Shown: positions 37,654-46,133 of the stretch, piece after piece
Layout: each line of letters opens with the position of its first letter
Numbering within the stretch: the first letter of the stretch is position 1
DNA from: Nodosilinea sp. LEGE 07298
GTDB taxonomy: Bacteria; Cyanobacteriota; Cyanobacteriia; Phormidesmidales; Phormidesmidaceae
Direction: 5' to 3'
Assembly: GCF_015207265.1 (NCBI RefSeq)
Contig: NZ_JADEXE010000001.1
Location: 1 to 64,000, forward strand
Length of the DNA: 64,000 bases
The notes under the pieces: generated by a model
What the model was told of the DNA's origin: nothing
What the model saw: the letters and a program-made list of their open reading frames with translations, nothing else
The model's database searches: none
Translations under genes and position numbers: made by a program

Positions 37654-38799
37654 ATGACGCCTCCACCTAGTCGAGAAAATAATCCCAATTTTCACATCTT
37701 AACCAGTACTAAATTTGACTTTGCGCACTTTTCTGCTCGTGCTGAACAGGGTCAAGGGCCACGGCACACCATTTGGCAACTCAAAGAAAGGCTCAATGCC
37801 CAAGTTCACCAGCCAGACTTTGAGGACGATAGTTCAGTTACGATCGCCGATAAACTGCTTGCCAAAATCGTTGGCAGGCCCCACCAGTGGACTTTGGCCA
37901 GGCAGGTCTTAGCCCAGACTAGTTCGGGCGACATTGTTTACTGCGGTGGAGAAGATGCTGGTCTACCGCTGACGATTCTGGCCGCACTCAAAAAAGATCG
38001 CCCCCATTTAGTCATGAATGTCATGTGCCCAGAACGGCGGCGGCCTCGACTGCTCCTCAAAGGGTTTCAACTTCATCGTTTCATTCATACCTTTCTGGTC
38101 AATACAACCCTTAAGGCTGAAACGATAAGGACTATGCTCAAGCTGCCTGAGGAAAATGTATTTTGCCTAGCTGAGCAAACCGATAGACAGTTCTTTTACC
38201 CTGAACCTGGCACCATCAAAAAAAATCGCCCGTTAATTGCCAGTGCTGGCTTAGAACAGCGAGACTATGTCACCCTCGCTAAAGCAATGCAGGACTTAGA
38301 CCTAGACGTAAAAGTCTGCGCAGTATCGCCCAACGCCACCTCTAAAACCCGGTGCCGAATTCCAGAGCACCCCCCCGCAAACATGGAGATGCGCTACTTT
38401 GACTGGGTCGAGTTGCGCGATCTATATCGCAGCGCAGATATAGCCGTAGTTAGCTTAATTGACAACACCTACTCTGCCGGGCTAACGGTCTTAATGGAAG
38501 CCATGGCCTGCCGTAGACCTGTCGTAATTACTAAAACCACGGGCTTAGCCACAGAAATGGCCGACAAAGGACTGGTCTGGGGAGTAAACCCTGATTCTCC
38601 TGATCAGATGAAAGCTACTGTCGAGTACATTCTCAGCCATCCTGAGGAAGCCAGCGCCAGGGCAGAGGCGGCCTACCAATACTTCCTAGAAAACCACACG
38701 AGTGAGCACCACATTGAACAGATAGTTCGCCTGCTACAGCGGGTGGCCAATAGCGTTACGGTAGATTCACCCATGGTCGTACAGGCCAGACCCGTTTAG
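37654..38799 (+). CDS. GT4-family glycosyltransferase
   Basis: A 381-residue GT-B fold glycosyltransferase. The C-terminal nucleotide-sugar domain carries the GLTVLMEAMACRRPVVIT motif near residue 277 (the E of the EX7E motif) and PDSPDQMKATVEYILSHPEE near 311. The N-terminal half is diverged. Sugar donor and acceptor are unknown, and no polysaccharide cluster surrounds it. The lower GC of the gene start and of the long upstream region differs from the neighbours and may point to acquisition, though this is weak evidence. Confidence 0.8.
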   Translation: MTPPPSRENNPNFHILTSTKFDFAHFSARAEQGQGPRHTIWQLKERLNAQVHQPDFEDDSSVTIADKLLAKIVGRPHQWTLARQVLAQTSSGDIVYCGGEDAGLPLTILAALKKDRPHLVMNVMCPERRRPRLLLKGFQLHRFIHTFLVNTTLKAETIRTMLKLPEENVFCLAEQTDRQFFYPEPGTIKKNRPLIASAGLEQRDYVTLAKAMQDLDLDVKVCAVSPNATSKTRCRIPEHPPANMEMRYFDWVELRDLYRSADIAVVSLIDNTYSAGLTVLMEAMACRRPVVITKTTGLATEMADKGLVWGVNPDSPDQMKATVEYILSHPEEASARAEAAYQYFLENHTSEHHIEQIVRLLQRVANSVTVDSPMVVQARPV

Positions 38800-38867
38800 T
38801 CGTTGTCTACATTGCTTATAAGGCCCAGGCTTATTCTCCCTGCTGCATCCTGCGTGCCGGTTGACGG

Positions 38868-40571
38868 TTAATGGGTCTGCAGGGTCCGCAGGCGGTTAAT
38901 TGCGGCGGCTAGTTCTAGCCCGCGAAAGCAGACCAAATCGCCCATGGGCCACTCAGTCAAGCAGTCGAGTCCGGACTGGGTTATGTCGGCCATGACGGCA
39001 GCGATCGCCGCCGCAAGCGGGGTTGTTGCCGTCATGTGGTAGCGCTGGGCGTAGACGATTGCAGCAGCGATTGCCCGTACCTGTCCCGATTCCACTAGTT
39101 GCTCCACCGCCGACAGGTCAATGGCTTCGGTGCCGATCTGGAGCTGATCGACATCGCGCGCCCGCAGCTTAACGCTGTGGCGGCCTTTGCTGGGGTCAAT
39201 GCTATCGGGCTGAATGGTACGCGGGGTAAGGGTACCAAAGGTAGGGCCACCCTCGCGATCGCGCTCCGTCCTATATTCCGCCGCAATGGCCTGGGCCTGC
39301 TCGGTCACATTTTGGGGCACAAACTCGTCTAGGGCAATCACCGTATCGGCCACATCGAAGTAGTCGCCGCTGCCCCCCATCACCAGCACCGTGGAGATGC
39401 CGTAGTCGGTGTAGAGCTGCTGCACTTTGTCAATAAAGGGAGTAATGGGCTCGCGATCTTTAGTGATCAGGGCCTGCATACGGCGATCGCGAATCATGAA
39501 GTTGGTCGCCGACGTATCTTCATCCACTAGCAGCGCCGTCGCCCCCGCCTCAATCGCCTCAATAATGTTGGCGGCCTGCGACGTGCTGCCGCTAGCGTTG
39601 GGTGTGGAGAATTTTTGGGTCGATTTGCCCTGGGGCAGGCTGCCAATAAAGGGCGAAATATCGACTCCTGCAATGCTGCGGCCATCTTCGGCCCGCACCT
39701 TTACCGCCAACCGATCGGTCACCACCTGGTGCCGTCCGTCGCCCGGTACGTGGTTGTACACCCCTGTTTCGATCGCCCGCAGCAGGGTCGATTTGCCGTG
39801 GTAGCCACCGCCCACAATCAGGGTAATGCCCTGGGGTACTCCCATCCCCGTCACATCCCCAGCATGGGGACAGGTGAGCGTCGCTCGCAGTGAGTCTGGA
39901 GACTTGAACGGAACCGCCTGGTTTGTCAGAGGGCGTTCATCAACGCCGCTGCGGCGGGGCAGAATTGCGCCGTCGGCAACGAAGGCAACAAGGTTATGGG
40001 CGGAGAGCTGCGATCGCAGCACCTCCGCATCCTCCGCAGTATCCACATGACGCTCAAGTTTGGCCGCATCCAGCGCCTCGTAGAACAACGTCCTAATTAC
40101 CAGAGCGGGCACAGAATCACACAACAGTGCCGCCGCCTGCCGCCCTGCAATCCGCCGCCCAAAGGCCGGTAGCCCCACGGTAAAGCGAAGTTCTACAGCC
40201 TCTGCCGCCACCCTGGCCGCACTGCGGTTGAGCACGGCCTGACTAGGCCGCACAATGCCAATCAGCCCGCTTTTGCCTGAACCTGATGTCCGCTGGCTCC
40301 CCTCGGCAGCCCGGTAAAACTCGCGGGTCAGGTAGTCGGCCAGGGCGATCGCCCGACAGGGCAGCTCCCACAGGCTTTTGGGAAACCCCGCCACCGCCTG
40401 CGGCACCACCACCCGTACCCGGCTCGGAGCCGCAAACGGGTCGCCCTGCACATGGTCAATGTGCAGGGTAAAGTTTTCAAAGTCGTACGCTCCCTTAAGC
40501 GACTTGTACGCCCCGTAGCCTTGGCCATCGAGGCGATGGAGCTGGTCGGAGAGAACCTCTTGCGTAGCCAT
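38868..40571 (-). CDS. P-loop ABC-ATPase domain protein (MRB1590 type)
   Basis: A 567-residue protein of the ABC_ATPase (PF09818) family. Unlike transporters, it has no membrane partner. The Walker A is LIVGGGYHGKSTLLRAIETG near residue 252 and the Walker B region ATALLVDEDTSATNFMIRD near 345. The N-terminal 240 residues are the family's specific lobe (RLDGQGYGAYKSLKGAYDF). The trypanosome member MRB1590 binds RNA; the bacterial role is unknown. Confidence 0.85.
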   Translation of the reverse strand: MATQEVLSDQLHRLDGQGYGAYKSLKGAYDFENFTLHIDHVQGDPFAAPSRVRVVVPQAVAGFPKSLWELPCRAIALADYLTREFYRAAEGSQRTSGSGKSGLIGIVRPSQAVLNRSAARVAAEAVELRFTVGLPAFGRRIAGRQAAALLCDSVPALVIRTLFYEALDAAKLERHVDTAEDAEVLRSQLSAHNLVAFVADGAILPRRSGVDERPLTNQAVPFKSPDSLRATLTCPHAGDVTGMGVPQGITLIVGGGYHGKSTLLRAIETGVYNHVPGDGRHQVVTDRLAVKVRAEDGRSIAGVDISPFIGSLPQGKSTQKFSTPNASGSTSQAANIIEAIEAGATALLVDEDTSATNFMIRDRRMQALITKDREPITPFIDKVQQLYTDYGISTVLVMGGSGDYFDVADTVIALDEFVPQNVTEQAQAIAAEYRTERDREGGPTFGTLTPRTIQPDSIDPSKGRHSVKLRARDVDQLQIGTEAIDLSAVEQLVESGQVRAIAAAIVYAQRYHMTATTPLAAAIAAVMADITQSGLDCLTEWPMGDLVCFRGLELAAAINRLRTLQTH

Positions 40572-40746
40572 AGCGCAGCGTGAATTGCCTTTAACCCAAG
40601 TACTCTAACGCACACCCGTAACCTACTCAGAACAGCCATGAATAGGGTCTGGTAGGCACTGCCCACCGTACGTTGAAACTCATCCCCACCTTTTGGGAAG
40701 CCGCTTAGCGTCTACATCTTCCTCATCGCCTCATCCACCCATCCAC

Positions 40747-41826
40747 TCATTCACCCCCCCTCGCCACCACCATCGCCACGGCCAGCTCCATCGCCGCCAC
40801 CATGCTGCTGGCATCGGCGATCCCTTTGCCCGCAATATCAAAGGCGGTTCCGTGGTCGGGCGAGGTGCGCACAAAGGGCAACCCTACGGTCGTATTTACC
40901 GCTCGGTCAAAGGCCATCAGCTTTACCGGAATGAGGCCCTGGTCGTGGTACAGAGCCAGGTAGGCGTCGTGGGCGGTTGCGATCGCGCTTCCCTCAGTGC
41001 CAAACCAAGCCTGCCCTGGGCGCACCCACATCGTGTCGGGGGGAATGGGGCCATCGATTTGCACCTGGGGGTAGCGCGATCGCTGGGTCTCCAGCCAGGG
41101 CATCAGCCAGTCTATTTCTTCGCGGCCCAGCTGTCCGCCTTCGCCGCTGTGGGGGTTGAGGCCGGCTACGGCAATGCGGGGCTGGCTGAGGCCAAAGTCT
41201 TGCTTCAGGCTGTGAATGAGCAGATCGAGTTTTTGGGTCAGCAGCGCTGGGGTCAGGGCATCGGGCACCTGGGCCAGGGGAATGTGGGTGGTGGCCAGCA
41301 GCGCGCGCAGCCACCAGCCCGTATGGGGCGACTTGGCCACAAAAGCCATGCCAAAGCGATCGCTCTGCGCCCCTTCAGCCAGCAGCTCGGTCTGGCCAGG
41401 GTAGTGATGGCCTGCCGCTTTCCAAGCCGATTTGGCGATCGGCCCCGTGACAATGGCATCGTACTGACCCGCTACGGCACCTGCGATCGCCCTTTTGAGA
41501 TAGGCAAAGCTGGCTGCCCCGGTAGCGGCACTGGCCTGACCAAAGGTCACTGTCTCCAGGGGCAGGGGCGGGGGAATTTCGACTAGCGGTAGATGGCCCA
41601 GGTCGGGAAGCGGTCCGCCGCAGGCAGATTGCTGGAGGGCCTGGAGGGTTTGGTCGAGCAGCGATCGCGTACCTATAAGCGTGATGTCTGCGATCGCGGC
41701 CCAGTCTCTAGCGCCCAGCGCTTTCAGCACCACCTCTGGCCCAATGCCCGCCGGGTCACCCAGGGTAATGACTAACCGGGGGCGACCCGGAGACTGGCTC
41801 AAAATCGAGGCTGTAGGGGTAGTCAT
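40747..41826 (-). CDS. pdxA: 4-hydroxythreonine-4-phosphate dehydrogenase
   Basis: A 359-residue NAD-dependent dehydrogenase of vitamin B6 synthesis (DXP-dependent pathway). Signatures seen are [20 protein letters not shown] near the start, [20 protein letters not shown] with metal-ligand histidine, [19 protein letters not shown] and [40 protein letters not shown] closes the active site. The frame opens at a TTG at 41847, but the ATG at 41826 is a more natural start. Confidence 0.96.
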   Translation of the reverse strand: MTTPTASILSQSPGRPRLVITLGDPAGIGPEVVLKALGARDWAAIADITLIGTRSLLDQTLQALQQSACGGPLPDLGHLPLVEIPPPLPLETVTFGQASAATGAASFAYLKRAIAGAVAGQYDAIVTGPIAKSAWKAAGHHYPGQTELLAEGAQSDRFGMAFVAKSPHTGWWLRALLATTHIPLAQVPDALTPALLTQKLDLLIHSLKQDFGLSQPRIAVAGLNPHSGEGGQLGREEIDWLMPWLETQRSRYPQVQIDGPIPPDTMWVRPGQAWFGTEGSAIATAHDAYLALYHDQGLIPVKLMAFDRAVNTTVGLPFVRTSPDHGTAFDIAGKGIADASSMVAAMELAVAMVVARGGE

Positions 41827-41939
41827 AGGCGCAGGGGGTGATACCAAACTGGTCTAAAATGAGGGCGGCTAGGGGTTATATAACCGCTGGCGGGCTGGGC
41901 AACTGGCCCAATTACTATAGTGCTGTGGAAGGAGAGCGT

Positions 41940-42044
41940 ATGGGCGGCGAGATTTTTAGTACGGCAGTGATTATTTTCACCCTCACCCTGGTGGGCCTAG
42001 GCATCGGGTTTCTAATGCTGCGAGTGCAGGGTGGTGAGGAGTAG
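41940..42044 (+). CDS. petM: Cytochrome b6f complex subunit PetM
   Basis: A 34-residue single-helix protein, MGGEIFSTAVIIFTLTLVGL then GIGFLMLRVQGGEE. It matches PetM (subunit VII), including the short acidic start and the LRVQGGEE end after one membrane helix. GGAAGGAG lies just before the ATG at 41940, which fixes this start inside a longer open frame. PetM is a small thylakoid subunit of the cytochrome b6f complex. It is followed after 76 bases by ycf39, a pairing I associate with other cyanobacteria. Confidence 0.93.
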   Translation: MGGEIFSTAVIIFTLTLVGLGIGFLMLRVQGGEE

Positions 42045-42120
42045 TTTTTGCCTTGGGGGTGTATCCGGTGGAACCATCTGATATTCTTAGAGGAAGTTAA
42101 ACTTTTGTATCATTTCCCTC

Positions 42121-43077
42121 ATGAAAGTATTGGTCGTTGGCGCTACTGGCACTCTTGGCAGGCAAATTGCCCGCCGTGCCTTGGATGAGGGGCACGAGGT
42201 TCGTTGCCTAGTCAGAAGCGCTCAACGAGCTGCTTTTCTTCGAGAGTGGGGGGTAGAACTGGTGCGGGGCAACCTCTCCAGGCCAGAAAGTCTACCCCCT
42301 GCCCTTGAGGGTATTGATGCTGTAATCGATGCCTCCACCGCCCGTCCGTCGGAGTCGGTGATGGCGGTTGATTGGTACGGCAAAGTTAATTTAATCAAGG
42401 CCTGCCGGGACGCTGACATACGGCGTTTCATCTTTGTCTCAATTCTTAACTCCGAAAAGTTTCCCCACGTGCCCTTGATGAACGTCAAGCGCTGCACCGA
42501 GAAGTTTTTGGCCGAGTCGGGGCTCAACTACACCATTCTTCAGCCCTGCGGCTTTTTGCAGGGGCTAATTGGCCAGTACGCCATCCCCATTCTAGAGAAG
42601 CAGCCGATTTGGGTGATGGGTGAAGCCGCCCCGATCGCCTACATGGACACCCAGGACATTGCCCGGTTCGCCGTCAAAGCGCTGTCGGTACCCGAAACCG
42701 AGAACCGCAGCTTTCCGCTGGCGGGCACCCGCGCTTGGGGAGCCTACGAGATCATGCGACTGTGCGAGCGCAAGTGCGGCCAGGAGGCCAGAGTTTCCCG
42801 CATTTCGTTAGACCTGCTGCGGGCCATTCGCAAGGTGGCGCAGTTCTTTCAGTGGGGCTGGAATTTTGCCGATCGCCTCGCCTTTGTGGAAGTTGTCGCC
42901 GGTAGCCAGCCGCTGGATGCCCCCATGGACGAGGTCTATGAGGTGTTTGGCATTCCTAAAGACGAAATTACCACCCTGGAAGACTACATGCAGGAGTACT
43001 TCAGCCGCATTATGAAGAAGCTGAAGGAACTCGACTACGACAGCGACAAAGCCAACAAGAAAAAGCTGCCGTTCTAG
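42121..43077 (+). CDS. ycf39: Ycf39/HCF244-type photosystem II assembly factor
   Basis: A 318-residue short-chain dehydrogenase-like protein (NmrA-like). The N-terminal MKVLVVGATGTLGRQIARRA is the NADP-binding loop, and FVSILNSEKFPHVPLMNVKR replaces the usual SDR catalytic region. NFADRLAFVEVVAGSQPLDA and the tail EYFSRIMKKLKELDYDSDKA are specific to Ycf39. The homologue binds early D1 assembly intermediates with high-light-inducible proteins and helps chlorophyll delivery. The location next to petM agrees with a photosynthetic role. Confidence 0.93.
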   Translation: MKVLVVGATGTLGRQIARRALDEGHEVRCLVRSAQRAAFLREWGVELVRGNLSRPESLPPALEGIDAVIDASTARPSESVMAVDWYGKVNLIKACRDADIRRFIFVSILNSEKFPHVPLMNVKRCTEKFLAESGLNYTILQPCGFLQGLIGQYAIPILEKQPIWVMGEAAPIAYMDTQDIARFAVKALSVPETENRSFPLAGTRAWGAYEIMRLCERKCGQEARVSRISLDLLRAIRKVAQFFQWGWNFADRLAFVEVVAGSQPLDAPMDEVYEVFGIPKDEITTLEDYMQEYFSRIMKKLKELDYDSDKANKKKLPF

Positions 43078-43195
43078 TACTTCGACCAAGCTGATTTTGA
43101 CCCTCTCTGACGGCTTAGGGTACGAGGTGTACGATTTAAGGCCTACCGTGAACCGTACGCCCCCACGAACCTGTCACTATCGGCTTGGTGGATGA

Positions 43196-44323
43196 CTAAT
43201 TTGATGTTGGGTGGTTCGCTAGAGCGTCTAAGAGGCTGTGATAGGCAGGTTTGGCTCGATAGTCGCGATCGAATATTAGGGCCTCGCCCCAGCCATCGAA
43301 GTAGCCGGGTACCCACGAGTAGCGATCGCTAAAGCCCCAAGTCACAAACGTGTTGCAGTTTTCGGCTTGCAGGCAGGTTTGCAGCATGGCCTGGTAAACG
43401 TCGGCCTGCTGGTCAGCATCGCCGGGGCTGGAGGGCTGCTCAATTCGCACATCCATTTCGGTAATGTGCGCCTGAAGGCCCAGGTCAGCTAGTCGTGCCA
43501 TATTGGCGGCGACCTCCTGGGGGCTAGGGGCTGAGTTAGCTTGTACATGCATTTGTAGCCCCACTCCGTGAATGGGTACGGCTTTGTCCCGCAGCGACTT
43601 TACCAGGTTATAAATGGCGTCAGACTTAGCGTTCAGCCCTTCGCCGCCGTAGTCGTTATACATCAGCAGGGCGTCGGGGTCGGCCTCGTAGGCCCAGCGA
43701 AAAGCCAGTTCAATATAGTCGGGGCCAATGCCTCGCAGCCAAAGGGTGTCGCGCAGGGTGCCGTCATCGGCGATCGCCTCATTCACCACGTCCCAGGCGA
43801 CTATTTGGCCGCGATAGCGCCCGACAACCGTTTTGATGTGGTTTTCCAGTAGTGCCATCAGCTCGTCTCGGCTCCAGTCTCGTTGCTCTAGCCAATCGGG
43901 CAAGGCTCGGTGCCACACCAGAGTATGCCCCCTCACCGCCATGTGATGATCGGCGGCAAAGGCCATTAGGCGATCGGCCTGGCTAAAGTCGAACTCGTGG
44001 GGGCGCGGTTGCAGCCGCTCCAGCTTCATGTCATTTTCAGCAGTGACCAGGTTAAATTCTTGGGCCAAACGGCGGCGATATCGGCGATCGCGCCCCAAGG
44101 CCTTGAGGTTGACGGCTGTGCCCACGTACAGGTCTTGCCTGCGCGCTAGGTCGGCTAAGGTTGGCTCACGTTCCAGCCTGAGCCAGCGAGCCAGGGCACA
44201 GTGATGAGCTTGGGGAGTTGGCCCCTGAGCCAGCAGGCTATGGGGGGTGATTGCTATGCCTCGGCCTGACCACAGTACAACGCCAGCCAAAACCGCAAGG
44301 AATATCACTTTAGGGCGTAACAT
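43196..44323 (-). CDS. GH10 endo-1,4-beta-xylanase
   Basis: A 375-residue secreted glycoside hydrolase of family 10. The start has a hydrophobic signal segment (KVIFLAVLAGVVLW). The acid/base glutamate lies in VAWDVVNEAI near residue 183, and the nucleophile in AHITEMDVR near 288. FNLVTAENDMKLERLQPRPH and MAVRGHTLVWHRALPDWL are family hallmarks. Such enzymes cleave xylan-type beta-1,4 backbones. The gene is 74 bases after the DUF6737 gene on the same strand and could be read through from perR. GH10 is uncommon in cyanobacteria, and its natural substrate here is unknown. Confidence 0.94.
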   Translation of the reverse strand: MLRPKVIFLAVLAGVVLWSGRGIAITPHSLLAQGPTPQAHHCALARWLRLEREPTLADLARRQDLYVGTAVNLKALGRDRRYRRRLAQEFNLVTAENDMKLERLQPRPHEFDFSQADRLMAFAADHHMAVRGHTLVWHRALPDWLEQRDWSRDELMALLENHIKTVVGRYRGQIVAWDVVNEAIADDGTLRDTLWLRGIGPDYIELAFRWAYEADPDALLMYNDYGGEGLNAKSDAIYNLVKSLRDKAVPIHGVGLQMHVQANSAPSPQEVAANMARLADLGLQAHITEMDVRIEQPSSPGDADQQADVYQAMLQTCLQAENCNTFVTWGFSDRYSWVPGYFDGWGEALIFDRDYRAKPAYHSLLDALANHPTSN

Positions 44324-44397
44324 GTAGCGGCCTTCCCCATGATTTTCTCACCCCGATCTACGGCCTATTCTGTCAACGCTTGGGCAACGGCTTAAGA

Positions 44398-44637
44398 CTA
44401 CTCGATGTCGTGGTGCGGTTCCAGCAGTCCCGATTCGATCATCAGGCGGGGCCAGAGCAACAGAAAGAATCCCATCCATACTCCAATGGGCGCGGCGACT
44501 AGGGCCGTGAGCCAGAGACGATGGAGTAAGACCCAGCTGCCGCCTACGATCGCCACCCCCGTCAGCACAATGGACCAGGGCTGACACCACCAGGGTTTAA
44601 GCTGCCAGGGACTAGTGATGGGTGTGGGTTCAGTCAT
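44398..44637 (-). CDS. DUF6737 family membrane protein
   Basis: A 79-residue protein with two hydrophobic helices (WSIVLTGVAIVGGSWVLLHR and VAAPIGVWMGFFLLLWP). The segment LKPWWCQPWSIVLTGVAIVG matches what I recall of the cyanobacterial DUF6737 family. The role is unknown. It begins five bases after the perR stop, so the two genes are very likely one transcript, suggesting a link to peroxide stress. Confidence 0.75.
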   Translation of the reverse strand: MTEPTPITSPWQLKPWWCQPWSIVLTGVAIVGGSWVLLHRLWLTALVAAPIGVWMGFFLLLWPRLMIESGLLEPHHDIE

Positions 44638-44642
44638 GGGGG

Positions 44643-45065
44643 TTACTCAGGTTGGCAGCGATCGCACACCCCGCGCACCGTTACCTCGTAGCCCTCAATC
44701 TGCCAGCGAGGGCTGAGGGTTTGCAGGTTTAGGCTGGCCAGGGTTTCCCAGGGAATATCGGCGATCGCGCCACAGCTTTGGCAGCGAAAGTGGTGGTGGG
44801 GGCCAACATTGGCATCGTAGCGACAGACCCCTTCTTCAAGCAGCACCTCGCGCACCAGGTTGACTTCACGCAGCGCCTGCAGCGAGCTATATACCGTGGC
44901 CTGAGATGACGTCGGCGCGTCTTGATTGAGATCGCTGAGAATATCGTCGGCGGTGGGGTGATCGCAGCGGCCTAGCAGGTTGGCAAACACAGCAAATCGC
45001 TGAGGAGTGACGCGCAACCCCCGAGACTTCAGCATAGTAACGATTTGATCGGCTTGGGACGACAT
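44643..45065 (-). CDS. perR: Fur family regulator, PerR-like
   Basis: A 140-residue metalloregulator. The winged helix (residues about 10-85) has RGLRVTPQRFAVFANLLGRC and SQATVYSSLQALREVNLV, the recognition helix. The dimerisation part holds HHHFRCQSCGAIADIP and a second CxxC, CDRC, at the C-terminus, giving the structural Zn site. It diverges from a peroxiredoxin gene, the classical target of PerR, and a strong palindrome lies between them. That context favours PerR over Fur or Zur, but the sequence alone does not prove it. Confidence 0.85.
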   Translation of the reverse strand: MSSQADQIVTMLKSRGLRVTPQRFAVFANLLGRCDHPTADDILSDLNQDAPTSSQATVYSSLQALREVNLVREVLLEEGVCRYDANVGPHHHFRCQSCGAIADIPWETLASLNLQTLSPRWQIEGYEVTVRGVCDRCQPE

Positions 45066-45168
45066 TCTCCCTGGCTCCGGCGCTTAGCGTACTGTAGTTC
45101 CGCCCCAGCAGGTAACGGCCATACGTAACGGCCACGGGTGATGGGTGGACATTCCACGATAACCTACT

Positions 45169-45195
45169 CTTAGTAGATTAGCATTCCTATCTAAG
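45169..45195. promoter_or_regulatory. Inverted repeat on the perR side of the divergent region
   Basis: CTTAG (with AGAT just after) at 45169 and ATCTAAG at 45189 form an imperfect inverted repeat. It may be an operator or part of the perR promoter. The support is modest. Confidence 0.35.
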
Positions 45196-45198
45196 AAT

Positions 45199-45280
45199 AA
45201 ATCTGACTTTGTAACAAATCTGATTTTTAGGCTATTATGCTTATTGAAGATTTCTTAACTCGGAATTATTCTGAGTTGAG
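45199..45280 (+). promoter_or_regulatory. Peroxiredoxin promoter with candidate PerR operator
   Basis: TTGTAA at 45209 and TATTAT at 45233 with an 18-base spacer fit a sigma-70 promoter. Two direct repeats AAATCTGA (45199, 45216) surround the -35. Just after the expected start of transcription lies the 27-base palindrome CTTAACTCGGAAT-T-ATTCTGAGTTGAG (45254-45280), with 11 of 13 pairs matched. Its centre AAT-T-ATT has the 7-1-7 layout of PerR/Fur boxes. The site would also form an RNA hairpin in the leader. Confidence 0.6.
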
Positions 45281-45333
45281 CAGCACTGGCTGGAAACGCA
45301 GTTAACTGTTGTAGAACTACGAAAGAGGTAATT

Positions 45334-45915
45334 ATGGTTGCTATGGTTGCTACTGGGCGCGTACCTGACGTCGTCTTTAAGACTCGCGTGCGCGACGAGT
45401 CTGTGGGTGGGTCCAACCCCTACCGCTGGCAAGACATGACTACCAGCGATCTATTTGCTGGTAAGAAAGTCATCGTTTTCTCCCTGCCTGGTGCTTTTAC
45501 CCCCACCTGCTCCTCTAACCACCTGCCCCGCTACGAAGAGCTCTATGACGAGTTCAAGACCCACGGCGTTGACGCCATTATCTGCGTTTCGGTAAACGAT
45601 GCGTTTGTGATGTTCCAGTGGGGCCAAAAGATTGGCGCTAATAACGTCTTCCTGCTGCCCGACGGCAATGGCGAATTTACCCGCAAAATGGGCATGCTGG
45701 TTGACAAGTCCAATCTGGGCTTTGGTATGCGCTCCTGGCGCTACTCCATGCTTGTCAACGACAGCAATATCGAAAAAATCTTCGTCGAGCCTGACTTCGG
45801 CGACAACTGCCCCATCGACCCCTTCGAAGTGTCTGATGCCGACACCATGATGGCCTACCTAAAAGGTACTGAGTCTGCCGGTGTTTCTGAGCCTCGTCTG
45901 GCCTTCGTGGGCTAA
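45334..45915 (+). CDS. Type II (Prx5-like) peroxiredoxin
   Basis: A 193-residue thiol peroxidase. The peroxidatic cysteine is in [20 protein letters not shown] near residue 59. The conserved [12 protein letters not shown] and the [14 protein letters not shown] regions are typical of the PrxII/Prx5 group. The enzyme reduces H2O2 and organic peroxides with glutathione, glutaredoxin or thioredoxin; the reductant here is not defined. AGAGGT precedes the ATG at 45334. It diverges from perR and is followed by a terminator. Confidence 0.95.
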   Translation: MVAMVATGRVPDVVFKTRVRDESVGGSNPYRWQDMTTSDLFAGKKVIVFSLPGAFTPTCSSNHLPRYEELYDEFKTHGVDAIICVSVNDAFVMFQWGQKIGANNVFLLPDGNGEFTRKMGMLVDKSNLGFGMRSWRYSMLVNDSNIEKIFVEPDFGDNCPIDPFEVSDADTMMAYLKGTESAGVSEPRLAFVG

Positions 45916-45945
45916 TTGCCCTCTGGCTCACCCTGGGTGAGAGTT

Positions 45946-45983
45946 AGGCAAAGGGGGTTGATGCAATCCCCTTTGCCTTTTTA
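45946..45983 (+). terminator. Rho-independent terminator of the peroxiredoxin gene
   Basis: AGGCAAAGGGG and CCCCTTTGCCT form a perfect 11-base stem followed by TTTT. It ends 70 bases after the stop. Confidence 0.88.
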
Positions 45984-46133
45984 GATCTGGGGTCGTGTGG
46001 GCAGGTTCCACCGACATCTCCACGGTCTTCAACAATTCTCATCTCGATTTTTTGAAATCCTTTAGCCTAGAGATATGGCCTAATTCATCCCTACGGCTTA
46101 GGCCGATCGCAGTCCTCTCCATCCATCACCGCT

